A stretch of DNA of 64,000 nucleotides from Cyanobacteriota bacterium (GTDB lineage: Bacteria; Cyanobacteriota; Cyanobacteriia; CACIAM-69d). A model generated the notes under the pieces. It saw only the letters and a list, made by a program, of their open reading frames with translations. It was not told the DNA's origin and did not search any database. This document shows positions 1-8,321 of this stretch, piece by piece. A program made the translations under genes and the position numbers. Where the stretch lies: positions 1-64,000 of the forward strand of contig JAKRSF010000005.1 of assembly GCA_022402445.1 (NCBI GenBank), given 5' to 3'. Numbering within the stretch: the stretch's first letter is position 1; each line of letters starts with the position of its first letter.

Positions 1-35
1 TGACTACAGCCTAACTTCCTTAAGTTGAAGCCAGT

Positions 36-56
36 GGGGGAAACCCCGCCCCTACG
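36..56. repeat. dispersed GC-rich palindromic repeat, copy 1
   Basis: Just beyond the gatB stop lies a sequence that is the reverse complement of one at 35145-35170. The core is eight bases of G/C, a short T or A loop and their complement. It could act as a transcription end for gatB, but no clear T-run follows, so that role is only inference. Confidence 0.6.
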
Positions 57-1545
57 GGTTGCCGTCGAGCATCCGGGTGAGCAGTTGGTTGGTCAGTTTG
101 GGGTCGGCTTTGCCCTGGGTGGCTTTCATGACCTGGCCGACGAAGAAGCCCTTGAGTTTGGTTTTGCCGGCGCGGTACTGCTCCAGTTGGCCCGCGTTGG
201 CGTCGAGGATTTCCTGGATGATGGCTTCGATCGCGCCGGTGTCGGAGATTTGCACCAGGCCCCGTTCTTCGACGATCACCTTGGGAGAACCCCCCTGGGC
301 CAGCAGGTCCGGCAGGAGATCCTTGGCGATTTTGCCGCTGATGGTGCCGTCTTCGATCAGGGCGATCAGTTCCGCCAAATTCGTGGGGGTGAAGGGCAGG
401 TCCGCGATCGCGAGCTTCTCGGTTTTGATATAGGCGGCGATGTCCCCCATCACCCAGTTGGCCGCCAGTTTTGGCGGGGCTCCGGCGGCGACGGCGGCTT
501 CAAAATATTCGGCGTTGGCGCGATCGTCCACCAAAATATTGGCGTCATAGGCCGATAGCCCCAGTTCCGTTTGGTAGCGATCGCGCTTGGCGGCGGGCAA
601 CTCCGGCAGTTCCGCCCCCCAGGCATCCCGCTGCTCGACGGACACTTCAATCGGCGTCAGGTCCGGCTCGGGAAAATAGCGATAGTCGCTGGATCCTTCC
701 TTGGAGCGCATGGAAATGGTGCGCTGGCTGCCCTCTTCCCACAGGCGGGTTTCCTGGCGGATCGTGTCGTTGCCCGTTTCGATCGCGGCGATCTGCCGTT
801 CAATTTCGTAATCAATTGCCCGTTGGATGGCGCTGAAGGAGTTCATGTTTTTGATTTCGACCTTGGTGCCGAACTCCTTTTGGCCGACGGGCCGCACGGA
901 AATGTTCACGTCGCAGCGGAGGGACCCCTCTTGCATGTTGCCGTCGCCGATGCCCAGGTAGCGGACGATGCGCCGCAGTTCCCGGGCATATTCCGCCGCT
1001 TCGACCCCCGTGCGGATGTCCGGCTCCGAGACGATTTCCAGCAGGGGCACGCCCGCGCGGTTGTAGTCCACCAACGAGTAGGCGGATCCGGCGAGGCGAT
1101 CGGCCCCGGCGTGGACCAGTTTGCCCGCGTCCTCTTCCATGTGCAGGCGGGTGACGCCGATGGTTTTTTGGGTGGGAACGCCCTGTTTATCGACGATTTC
1201 GATGGTCAGGTGGCCGTGTTCCGCGATCGGCAGGTCGTACTGGGAAATTTGGTAGTTTTTGGGCAGATCCGGATAGAAATACTGCTTGCGATCAAATTTG
1301 CTGTAGGGGGCGATCGCGCAGTTGAGGGCGAGGCCCATCTTCACCGCCGACTCCAGCACCTTGCGGTTCAGCACCGGCAGGGTACCCGGCATCCCGACGC
1401 AGATCGGGTCGATGTGGGTGTTGGGTTCCGCGCCAAATTCCGTGGAACTGGGGGAAAAAATCTTGGTGGCGGTGTTGAGTTGGCAGTGGGTTTCGAGGCC
1501 GATGACGGCTTCGTACTGGGTCTTGGCCGGTGCTGCTGTGGTCAT
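52..1545 (-). CDS. gatB: Aspartyl/glutamyl-tRNA amidotransferase subunit B (GatB)
   Basis: GatB is the kinase/tRNA-binding subunit of GatCAB, which converts Glu-tRNA(Gln) (and Asp-tRNA(Asn)) to the correctly amidated form in the cytoplasm. The N-terminus has the family signature [10 protein letters not shown], followed by [20 protein letters not shown] and a C-terminal YqeY-like helical domain. The frame is open 18 codons further upstream (to 1599), but the ATG at 1545 ([12 protein letters not shown]) gives the usual length of about 497 residues and removes a non-conserved extension. gatA and gatC are not in the window; in cyanobacteria the three genes are commonly scattered. The next gene upstream, cobN, lies on the same strand but is functionally unrelated. 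Confidence 0.97.
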   Translation of the reverse strand: MTTAAPAKTQYEAVIGLETHCQLNTATKIFSPSSTEFGAEPNTHIDPICVGMPGTLPVLNRKVLESAVKMGLALNCAIAPYSKFDRKQYFYPDLPKNYQISQYDLPIAEHGHLTIEIVDKQGVPTQKTIGVTRLHMEEDAGKLVHAGADRLAGSAYSLVDYNRAGVPLLEIVSEPDIRTGVEAAEYARELRRIVRYLGIGDGNMQEGSLRCDVNISVRPVGQKEFGTKVEIKNMNSFSAIQRAIDYEIERQIAAIETGNDTIRQETRLWEEGSQRTISMRSKEGSSDYRYFPEPDLTPIEVSVEQRDAWGAELPELPAAKRDRYQTELGLSAYDANILVDDRANAEYFEAAVAAGAPPKLAANWVMGDIAAYIKTEKLAIADLPFTPTNLAELIALIEDGTISGKIAKDLLPDLLAQGGSPKVIVEERGLVQISDTGAIEAIIQEILDANAGQLEQYRAGKTKLKGFFVGQVMKATQGKADPKLTNQLLTRMLDGNP

Positions 1546-1608
1546 GGTTATGCTGTGTTCTCGGGCGGTTTCATTGTACCGTGCGGGTTTGACCGCCATC
1601 GGTTGCCC

Positions 1609-4600
1609 CTAGACCCCTTCGAGTTTGGCGTCGGCGTCGAGGGCGATCGCGTGGAGCATGTCGAGGGTGTCGGGGTTGGCGTCTTTCCACAGGCCGCGCT
1701 GGTGGGCTTCGAGGAGCCGCTCGGCCATGTCCCGCAAGGCCCAGGGGTTGACTTGCTTCAAAAATTCCTGGACGGGGCGATCGCCGCAGTAGGCTTGGGC
1801 GACCCCCTCATACATAAAGTCTTCGACACAGTGGGCGCTGGCGTCGTAGGCGAAGAGATAGTCCACGGTGGCGGCCATTTCAAAGGCTCCTTTGTAACCG
1901 TGGCGCATGGCTCCGGCGATCCATTTTGGGTTGATGACGCGCGATCGATAGACGCGGCTAATTTCGGCGCTGAGCGATCGCACCTGGGGCCGTTCGGGGC
2001 GGGAATGGTCACCAAAATAAGTCACCGGTTGTTGGCCGCGCACGGTGCGAACGGCGGCCGTTAATCCCCCTTGAAACTGATAGTAATCGTCGGAATCTAA
2101 GAGGTCATGTTCGCGGTTGTCCTGGTTCTGTAGAACAATTTCCATGGCGGCGAGGCGGGCCTGAAAGGCTTCCGGGGCCGCGTGGCCGATCGCCGCGATC
2201 GCGAGGTTACTGGGGGCGTCGCCGGTTTGGGGGGTGGCGGTGGTGGCGATCGCGGCGGCGGTGCTGTAGGCGTAGCTGCTCCAGTTAATGTAGGCCCGCG
2301 CCAGATCCGCGTCCGTCTCCCAATTCTGAGCTTCTATTAAACCCTGGAGACCGGCCCCATAGGCTCCGGGTTTAGACCCAAAAATGCGGTACCGGGCGCG
2401 ATCGCGAGCTTGGTTTTCCCCGAGGCCCGCCGCCTGCCACTGGGTTTCCTCCTGGCGCACACGATCAGCCAGGGGATTGTCATCTGGCGATTCATCCAAA
2501 TCCGCCACCGCCCGCACGGCACGATCAAATAGATCAATCAAATTCGGAAACGCATCGCGGAAAAAGCCAGAAATCCGCAGGGTCACATCCACCCGAGGAC
2601 GCCCCATTTGTGAGATTGGCAAAATCTCAAAGCCCACCACCCGCCGCGCCGCCCCATCCCACTGGGGACGCACCCCCAACAGGGCCAACGCTTCAGCAAT
2701 ATCGTCGCCGCCGGTGCGCATGGTGGCGGTGCCCCACACGGACAGGCCGAGGGTTTTGGGATAGTCCCCATGCTCCTGGGTGTATTGCTCCACCAGGGTT
2801 TCGGCGGCGGCGCGACCGACGGCCCAGGCGCTTTCGGTGGGCAGGGCGCGCAAATCCACGGAATAGAAGTTGCGGCCCGTGGGCAAGACTTCGGGGCGGC
2901 CTCGGGTGGGGGCTCCGCTGGGACCGGCGGGAATAAATTCGCCGTTTAAGCCCTTGAGTAAATGATGGATTTCGCGATCGCATTGACGCAGATTCGGCAG
3001 CAGGCGATCGCGGATCCAATTCAGCACGAGGGTCGTTTTGGGGCCAGGGGAATTTTTAGACGGGGGCTCAGCTTTTTCTAATAGAAGTTCTACCTGTTGA
3101 ATGGCTTCCTGTTCCAGCAGCGCGATCGCATCCCCCACCGTCCGAATTGGTGTATCTTCCCCCTGGAAACTTTTCAAAAGCGCCTGATCTGAATCGGTCA
3201 AAAAATTGCCCATTTCATCCGTCAGCGGATCGAGCCCTAGGCCCCAGTCCCGCGCGATCGCCCGCGTCAGCCCCAGCACCCCCGGATGGCCGAGCCGCGC
3301 GATCGCGATAATCAAATCCCGCAGTTGGGCACCGTCCGGGCAGCGGCCCAAGATATGCAGCCCATCGCGGATTTGCGCCTCCTTGAGGTCACATAAATAG
3401 CCATCCAGAACCGTCACCCAGTCCTCCACTTGCTCTGTTGATGGATCAATGACTTGATCCCCCCGCGATCGCGTCGCCAAATCCTGATCTAAATGCTCCG
3501 TTTTCACCAAATCCGCCACCCGTTCCGCCACCGCCTGGGTCCGCTTGGGATCTAGACTTTGGGCCTCGTAATATTCATCAATGAGGCCCTCTAATTTTTC
3601 TAGATTTCCATACAATTCCGCGCGGGTCAGAGGCGGCGTTAAGTGATCTAAAATCACCGCCTGGGCGCGGCGCTTTGCCTGGGATCCTTCTCCCGGATCG
3701 TTGACAATAAAGGGATAAAAATGGGGATAGGCCCCTAAGGCTACCTCGGGATAGCATTGCTCCGAAAGGGCGATGCTTTTTCCCGGCAACCATTCTAAAT
3801 TGCCATGCTTCCCCACATGGACGATCGCCTGGGCTTGAAACCGCGATCGTAGCCATTCATAAAAGGCCAAATATTCATGGGTGGGCTCTAGGTCCGGCGC
3901 ATGGTAATTCAAGCTGGGGTCGCGATCATAACCCCGCGATGGCTGAATTCCCACAAATATCTTGCCCCACTGGATCCCCGCGATCGCTAAATCTTCCCCC
4001 AAATCATCGGCAGGTTCATCGCCCCAGCGATCACGAATTCCCCCCTGCGCCGCCTCCGATAACGTATTAAACCAAGTGTTATAGTCCGCCCGCGAGAGGG
4101 ATTGATAGACCGTGCGCCCATGGACAAATTCCGGATCATTCGTCACCCCTTCCGTGAGCCTTTGGATCAGTTCACCCCCCGTTTTCGGTAACGGCAACCC
4201 ATCGGAATTATCCTGACCCAAATCATAGCCAGCGGCGGCCAACGCTTGGAGGATTTCCACACAGCTTTGGGGCGTATCAAGACCCACCCCATTGGCAAGG
4301 CGGCCATCACGATTGGGATAGTTCGCCAGAATCAGCGCCACCCGCCGATCACCCACCGCCGATCGCCGCAACTCACACCAACGCAAAGCCAAATCCGCCA
4401 CAAACTCCACGCGATCGCCCAGCGGTTCAACCCCAACCACCTCCGTTTCCAGCCGTTCATCGCGCCGATGGACCGCCTTGAACGCGATCGCGCGGCCCAC
4501 AATCCGCCCATCCACCTCCGGCAGGGCCACATTCATCGCCATATCGCGCGGGGCAAGGCCAAAATTACCCGCCGCCCACTGGTCCGCCGTGCCGCCACTC

Positions 4601-5526
4601 AAAATTGCCTGAATAACCGGCACATTCAATTTCTCCCATAGGCTAGATTGCATCATTTCACCGGGCCGCGCGATCGCAAATCCCGTCGTCGTAATGAGGC
4701 AATCCACCCCCGCTAACTGGGTTAATAATTCCCCCTGCACCTCCGGATCCTGAAGGGACGAAACGAAGTAGGGGCAAGGCTTTAAGCCCCGCTGGGTCAG
4801 GGCCAAACAAAGGGCATCAATCGCCGCCAGATTGCCCGACTGGAAATGGGCACGGTAGAACAAAATTCCCACCCGAGCCCCCAAATTCACCGGTTCAGAC
4901 AAGGGGCTTAAGCCCCTTGCTACCGCCGATTTATTAGATTCATTTTTACCATCAGCAGTGCCTAGCCCCGCCGAAATTGGATCATAGAGTCCCACCTTCG
5001 GCACCGATCGCGGCGGCGGCGGATTGTAGGCCGTGCCCAGGTGGCGATCGCAAAGCTCCATCAGGGCATGGCGAGCATTTTCGACGCCCCCCTCATTTAA
5101 ATACCGCCAGATTTGGTGAACCTCCGTCAGGGGCACCGTCGAGCAGGCCATCAGATCCGGATCCGGGCGATCGTCCCCAGGCAGCACCAGCAACGCTATC
5201 CCGCGATCTCGCGCCGCCCGTTCCACCACCTCCAGGCCATAGCTCCAATAGGCCCGCCCCCCCAGCAGCCGCAGGACAATCACCTGTGCGTGATTGAGCA
5301 CGTCTTCTACATAGGTATCAATCGTCAACTGCTGCTGCAACTGCAACAGATTCGCCGCCCGCACCATGGGAAACTCCGGTGGCAACGGCGCGATCGCAGC
5401 GGCCAGGGTTTGGATATCCGTATCCTTCGCCGTCAAAACCACCACCGGAGCCGGGGACTGCTCCACAAAAATCACCCCCTCCAGGGACGCATCCCAGCCC
5501 CCCGGCACTGCGGCTAGTCGGTGCAT
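1609..5526 (-). CDS. cobN: Cobaltochelatase subunit CobN
   Basis: This is the large subunit of the ATP-dependent cobalt chelatase, which inserts Co2+ into a cobyrinic-acid ring in cobalamin synthesis. At about 1305 residues it has the full CobN/BchH length. It begins MHRLAAVPGGW and has long CobN-type blocks such as IVHVGKHGNLEWLPGKS and the C-terminal GYKGAFEMAATVDYLFAYDA. Two in-frame ATGs (5532 and 5526) compete; a purine-rich GGGGGA is about 8 bases from the second and only 2 from the first, so I use 5526. A stretch of about 33 residues near position 185-217, between KVGLYD and LGARVGILFYR, is encoded by a dispersed repeat (4882-4980). ChlH is the main alternative, but the N-terminus and the cobalt-transport neighbours favour CobN. 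It is divergent from the lipoprotein-cbiL-cbiM operon. Confidence 0.93.
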   Translation of the reverse strand: MHRLAAVPGGWDASLEGVIFVEQSPAPVVVLTAKDTDIQTLAAAIAPLPPEFPMVRAANLLQLQQQLTIDTYVEDVLNHAQVIVLRLLGGRAYWSYGLEVVERAARDRGIALLVLPGDDRPDPDLMACSTVPLTEVHQIWRYLNEGGVENARHALMELCDRHLGTAYNPPPPRSVPKVGLYDPISAGLGTADGKNESNKSAVARGLSPLSEPVNLGARVGILFYRAHFQSGNLAAIDALCLALTQRGLKPCPYFVSSLQDPEVQGELLTQLAGVDCLITTTGFAIARPGEMMQSSLWEKLNVPVIQAILSGGTADQWAAGNFGLAPRDMAMNVALPEVDGRIVGRAIAFKAVHRRDERLETEVVGVEPLGDRVEFVADLALRWCELRRSAVGDRRVALILANYPNRDGRLANGVGLDTPQSCVEILQALAAAGYDLGQDNSDGLPLPKTGGELIQRLTEGVTNDPEFVHGRTVYQSLSRADYNTWFNTLSEAAQGGIRDRWGDEPADDLGEDLAIAGIQWGKIFVGIQPSRGYDRDPSLNYHAPDLEPTHEYLAFYEWLRSRFQAQAIVHVGKHGNLEWLPGKSIALSEQCYPEVALGAYPHFYPFIVNDPGEGSQAKRRAQAVILDHLTPPLTRAELYGNLEKLEGLIDEYYEAQSLDPKRTQAVAERVADLVKTEHLDQDLATRSRGDQVIDPSTEQVEDWVTVLDGYLCDLKEAQIRDGLHILGRCPDGAQLRDLIIAIARLGHPGVLGLTRAIARDWGLGLDPLTDEMGNFLTDSDQALLKSFQGEDTPIRTVGDAIALLEQEAIQQVELLLEKAEPPSKNSPGPKTTLVLNWIRDRLLPNLRQCDREIHHLLKGLNGEFIPAGPSGAPTRGRPEVLPTGRNFYSVDLRALPTESAWAVGRAAAETLVEQYTQEHGDYPKTLGLSVWGTATMRTGGDDIAEALALLGVRPQWDGAARRVVGFEILPISQMGRPRVDVTLRISGFFRDAFPNLIDLFDRAVRAVADLDESPDDNPLADRVRQEETQWQAAGLGENQARDRARYRIFGSKPGAYGAGLQGLIEAQNWETDADLARAYINWSSYAYSTAAAIATTATPQTGDAPSNLAIAAIGHAAPEAFQARLAAMEIVLQNQDNREHDLLDSDDYYQFQGGLTAAVRTVRGQQPVTYFGDHSRPERPQVRSLSAEISRVYRSRVINPKWIAGAMRHGYKGAFEMAATVDYLFAYDASAHCVEDFMYEGVAQAYCGDRPVQEFLKQVNPWALRDMAERLLEAHQRGLWKDANPDTLDMLHAIALDADAKLEGV
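4882..4980. repeat. dispersed repeat inserted in frame in cobN
   Basis: The segment contains a perfect 20-base palindrome at 4900-4919 (CAAGGGGCTTAAGCCCCTTG). The same palindrome with two changes is at 58055-58074, and a partial copy is near 35112. In cobN it reads through without a stop and encodes a low-complexity linker rich in Ser, Ala and Asn. Confidence 0.7.
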
Positions 5527-5532
5527 CGTCAT

Positions 5533-5920
5533 TTCCCCCGTACTGCGTTTAACTGCCTTAGGAATTGGGCCTGGTCAAGGTGGGCCGACCTCCCCAAAAA
5601 GCAATAAATTCTAAGCTTTTTTTGCAAATGGCGTAAACTTTTGATCTAATTTTCGAGCCAATTGTGATCCGCCTTTAAACTAACAATTTCTTAATCTCAA
5701 GATGAATCATCGGGATGCCCTTCCCATCATCCTGCAACGGCCTCAATTCCTAGGGGGTTATCTCCATTTCTTGGGGGGGAATCTGCGGCGGCCCGCGCGA
5801 TCGCGGCCTCGGTAGCGCACCGCCATCCCCGGATGGGGCATTGCCAGGGGTGGGCATTTCCCCTTAACTCGCAGTGGACCGCTGCATTGTTTCAGCGTCC
5901 ATTGGATCCTGTCGAGGTTA
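5533..5920. other. divergent intergenic region between cobN and the cbiM operon
   Basis: This gap of about 390 bases is visibly more A/T-rich than its surroundings, especially 5600-5710, and must hold the promoters of both the cobN gene and the cobalt-uptake operon. I searched by eye for a B12-box-like cobalamin riboswitch core and found none. No tRNA or convincing small gene was seen. Confidence 0.5.
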
Positions 5921-5932
5921 TTGATTATTTTT

Positions 5933-6796
5933 GTGATAAACGATTGGCAATTCCGTTGGCCCGCCCGGTGTCGTTCCATGGCCGCGATCGCCGCAGCGAT
6001 CGCCCTGGCAAGCTGCACCGCCCCAACCCCGTCTGAAGGCGAGGGTGCCACCACCGAAGGCACCGCCACCCCCGCCGCTGGCAGCAGCCTCATCACCGTG
6101 CGGGCTAACGGCGAAGCCTTTGTGCAGGAGGGGCTCACCAGTCGCGATGGCTGGCAGGTCACCTTTGATCGCCTCCTGGTGGGCATTCAAGACGTGGTGG
6201 TCCACCAAACGGAGCCCCCCTTCGATGCCCAAGCCGCCGCCCCCCTTGCGGCCCAGGTGAGCGTCCCCGTCCCCACCGCCGAACCGGTCAACCTCAAGGT
6301 GGCCGAGGGGGCTGAATTGCCCGCCGTCGGTCAAGCCACCGCCGCCCCCGGCCGCTACAATGCCCTGTCCTGGCACCTGGCCCCCACGGTGGAAACCGAA
6401 GGGGGGAACCGCGCCTCGATTCTCCTGGCGGGCCAAGCGACGAAGGATGGCCGCACGGTGCCCTTTACGATCGCGGTGGCTCCGGATTTGCGCTTTGAAT
6501 GTGGCGACTATGTGGGGGATGAGCGCAAGGGGGTCGTCACTGCCGAGGGGGGTGAGCTGGAAATTACCCTCCACTTCGACCATTGGTTTGGCGATGCGTC
6601 CCTGGCGGCGGATGATCCGATGAACCAGGAGTCCTTGGGGATCGAGCCGCTGATTGCCCTAGCCCAGGGCGATCGCCTCACCCTAGAACCCGAGGCGATC
6701 GCGCAACTGCCCGCCGCCGATCAGGAAACCCTCACGAAGGTCTTTAATAATCTCGCCCATGTGGGGGAAGGCCACTGTCGTTTACAGGAGAATTAG
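5933..6796 (+). CDS. Putative metal-binding periplasmic lipoprotein, first gene of CbiM operon
   Basis: A secreted lipoprotein of about 287 residues. A basic n-region (RWPARCR), a short Ala/Ile h-region and the lipobox LASC are followed by a Ser/Thr/Gly/Ala linker and a beta-rich domain. The C-terminal part carries FECGDYVGDERKG and LHFDHWFGDA, with a further His and Cys near the end (GEGHCRLQ). I cannot assign a named family with certainty; it resembles the DUF4382/MbnP-like group of extracytoplasmic proteins seen beside metal transporters. The start is uncertain: a TTG at 5921, the GTG at 5933 used here, or the ATG at 5978, which would leave only a very short signal peptide. It ends 6 bases before the next gene, which argues for co-transcription and, by inference, a role in delivering cobalt or nickel to CbiM. 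Confidence 0.7.
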   Translation: MINDWQFRWPARCRSMAAIAAAIALASCTAPTPSEGEGATTEGTATPAAGSSLITVRANGEAFVQEGLTSRDGWQVTFDRLLVGIQDVVVHQTEPPFDAQAAAPLAAQVSVPVPTAEPVNLKVAEGAELPAVGQATAAPGRYNALSWHLAPTVETEGGNRASILLAGQATKDGRTVPFTIAVAPDLRFECGDYVGDERKGVVTAEGGELEITLHFDHWFGDASLAADDPMNQESLGIEPLIALAQGDRLTLEPEAIAQLPAADQETLTKVFNNLAHVGEGHCRLQEN

Positions 6797-6802
6797 ATTG
6801 AT

Positions 6803-7378
6803 ATGTCGCCCCCCCTATCACCACCGTTGAGGGCTCGGTTGCGGGATCAGGGTTGGCCCACGGGCTGGCGTGCTCCCGTGGCGATCGCGCCCCTGGCCGC
6901 TGCCTTGATCCTTGGCCTTCCCACCATTGCCCGCGCCCATGGGGCCAAGCTGGATCATCAAACGGTCCAGGCGATCGAGGCGATCGCCCGCTACGATTCC
7001 GGTGAACCCATGGCCGGAGCCTCCGTGACCGTCTATGGCCCCGAGGATCCCCAAAACCCCTGGAGTACCGGCACCACCGATGGGGAGGGGCGCTTTTGGT
7101 TTCGGCCCGATCGCCCCGGCACCTGGGAACTCAAGGTGCGGCAGGCGGGCCATGGTGCCCTCGTGGCGATCGCCGTGGAAGAATCCGCCCTAACCCCCAC
7201 CGGCAGCGTTTCCCCCGGAGTGACCCCCGCCGCCGCCCCCGCCGCCCCCCTGGGGGCCACCCTCAGCCCCCCCAGCGGCGCACCCTCCCCCCTCAGCCGC
7301 TGGATTACGATCGCAGCGGTCACCTGGGGCTGCATCGGCACGGCCCTCTTTTTCTCGCGCCGCAGCCCCACCCCCTAG
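6803..7378 (+). CDS. CbiL/NikL-like accessory protein of a cobalt/nickel transporter
   Basis: A protein of 191 residues with an N-terminal signal segment ending IARA, then a mature domain that begins HGAKLDHQ. A carboxypeptidase-regulatory-like beta-sandwich follows (GEPMAGASVTVYGPED, TDGEGRFWFRPDRPGTWEL), then a Pro/Ala linker and a C-terminal membrane helix (about residues 165-183) ending in RR. This signal-Ig-like-membrane-anchor layout is that of the extra component (CbiL or NikL) found next to CbiM/NikM. If cleaved after ARA, the new N-terminus would start with His, a plausible metal ligand (inference). It sits 6 bases after the lipoprotein gene and 21 bases before cbiM. Confidence 0.75.
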   Translation: MSPPLSPPLRARLRDQGWPTGWRAPVAIAPLAAALILGLPTIARAHGAKLDHQTVQAIEAIARYDSGEPMAGASVTVYGPEDPQNPWSTGTTDGEGRFWFRPDRPGTWELKVRQAGHGALVAIAVEESALTPTGSVSPGVTPAAAPAAPLGATLSPPSGAPSPLSRWITIAAVTWGCIGTALFFSRRSPTP

Positions 7379-7399
7379 CCCCTCCAGGAGCCTTGCCCC

Positions 7400-8083
7400 A
7401 TGCACCTTCCCGACGGACTGATCCCGGCCCCCATTTGCCTCGGGGGCTATGGCCTCACGGGCTTGACCACCTGGCTGTGCCTGCGGCGCATCGATCGCCA
7501 TCCGGACCCGAGCCGTGGCATTGCCCGGGCGGCCCTGCTGACGGCGGCCTTTTTTGCGGCATCGAGTCTCCGTATCCCGATTCCGCCAGCGAGTGTGCAT
7601 TTGGTGCTCAATGGATTGCTGGGGGTGATGCTGGGGGCCTTTGCCTTTCCGGCGGTGCTGGTGGGGCTGACCCTCCAGGCGCTGCTGTTTGGCCATGGGG
7701 GCATGACGACGTTGGGGGTGAATGCGGTGCTGATGGGGTGGCCTGCCCTGGTGGCGGGGGCGATTTTTCAGCGGCGGCTGGTGCTGCGGCCTTGGTTGGG
7801 CGATCGCGGGGCGGCCCTGGTGGCGTCGGGGGTGGCCGGGAGTGTTGCCCTGGGCCTTTCGACGGCGATCTTTTTCGTGATCGCCCTGGGCACCATCACC
7901 CCCGATCTCAATGAACAGGCGGAACGGGCGGCCCTGCTGGGGTTGGCGATCGCCCATGGGCCGGTCATTCTGCTGGAGGGGCTGTTCACCGCCGCCGTGG
8001 TGGGCTTTTTGCAGCGGGTGAATCCGGAACTACTCGAGGGCCTCGGGGGGCCGCCGCGATCGCCCATCCAGGACTGCCCCTAG
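7400..8083 (+). CDS. cbiM: Cobalt/nickel ECF transporter S component CbiM
   Basis: This is the membrane substrate-binding subunit of an energy-coupling-factor transporter for Co2+ or Ni2+. The N-terminus MHLPDG provides the conserved His2 next to the free amino group. The second metal-site region is seen in SVHLVLNGLLGVMLG, and FGHGGMTTLGVNA follows. About six hydrophobic segments fill the 227 residues. MHLPDG is close to the NikM consensus MHIPDG, so nickel cannot be excluded, but the divergent cobN favours cobalt. The partner genes cbiQ and cbiO do not follow; the next gene, after 238 bases, is a signalling protein. The transporter must therefore use components encoded elsewhere or work as a solitary S component. 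Confidence 0.92.
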   Translation: MHLPDGLIPAPICLGGYGLTGLTTWLCLRRIDRHPDPSRGIARAALLTAAFFAASSLRIPIPPASVHLVLNGLLGVMLGAFAFPAVLVGLTLQALLFGHGGMTTLGVNAVLMGWPALVAGAIFQRRLVLRPWLGDRGAALVASGVAGSVALGLSTAIFFVIALGTITPDLNEQAERAALLGLAIAHGPVILLEGLFTAAVVGFLQRVNPELLEGLGGPPRSPIQDCP

Positions 8084-8221
8084 GTCCCCATCTTCGGGAA
8101 CGCGATCGGCGGCCCCGTGGTTTTCCGCCTTGCCCCTGTTCCCCGGTGCAATCTCGCACCCCCATTCCTAAGCCCGAAGGGAATCGCGTAGTATACAGAA
8201 GTACTCAAGACTCGCTTCAGG

Positions 8222-8233
8222 TCAACCGGTTGA
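8222..8233. promoter_or_regulatory. 12-bp perfect palindrome upstream of the GGDEF-EAL gene
   Basis: TCAACCGGTTGA lies about 90 bases upstream of the start at 8322, in the 238-base gap after cbiM. It is symmetrical enough to be an operator, but the assignment is only inference. Confidence 0.25.
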
Positions 8234-8321
8234 TTCCTCGCGATGGGTGCATCCACGCGCTGCCCTTTCACGGTAATCCCCCCTAGGGGTTCTGAAGCAC
8301 CCCGCGACGGGACAGGGAGAC

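Noticed and set aside
571-2064. Long plus-strand frame of 497 codons
   Set aside because: It is antisense to gatB and cobN, rich in Gly, Asp, Val and Phe, has no recognisable domain, and overlaps two certain genes. High GC content produces such open frames.
5533-5932. Possible cobalamin riboswitch before the cobalt operon
   Set aside because: Expected from context, but I could not find a B12-box-like core by eye. A covariance-model search would be decisive.
5758-6583. Minus-strand frames opposite the CbiM-operon lipoprotein
   Set aside because: The plus-strand frame has a lipobox, a tight junction with the next gene and a protein-like pattern; the minus frames are Gly-rich shadows.
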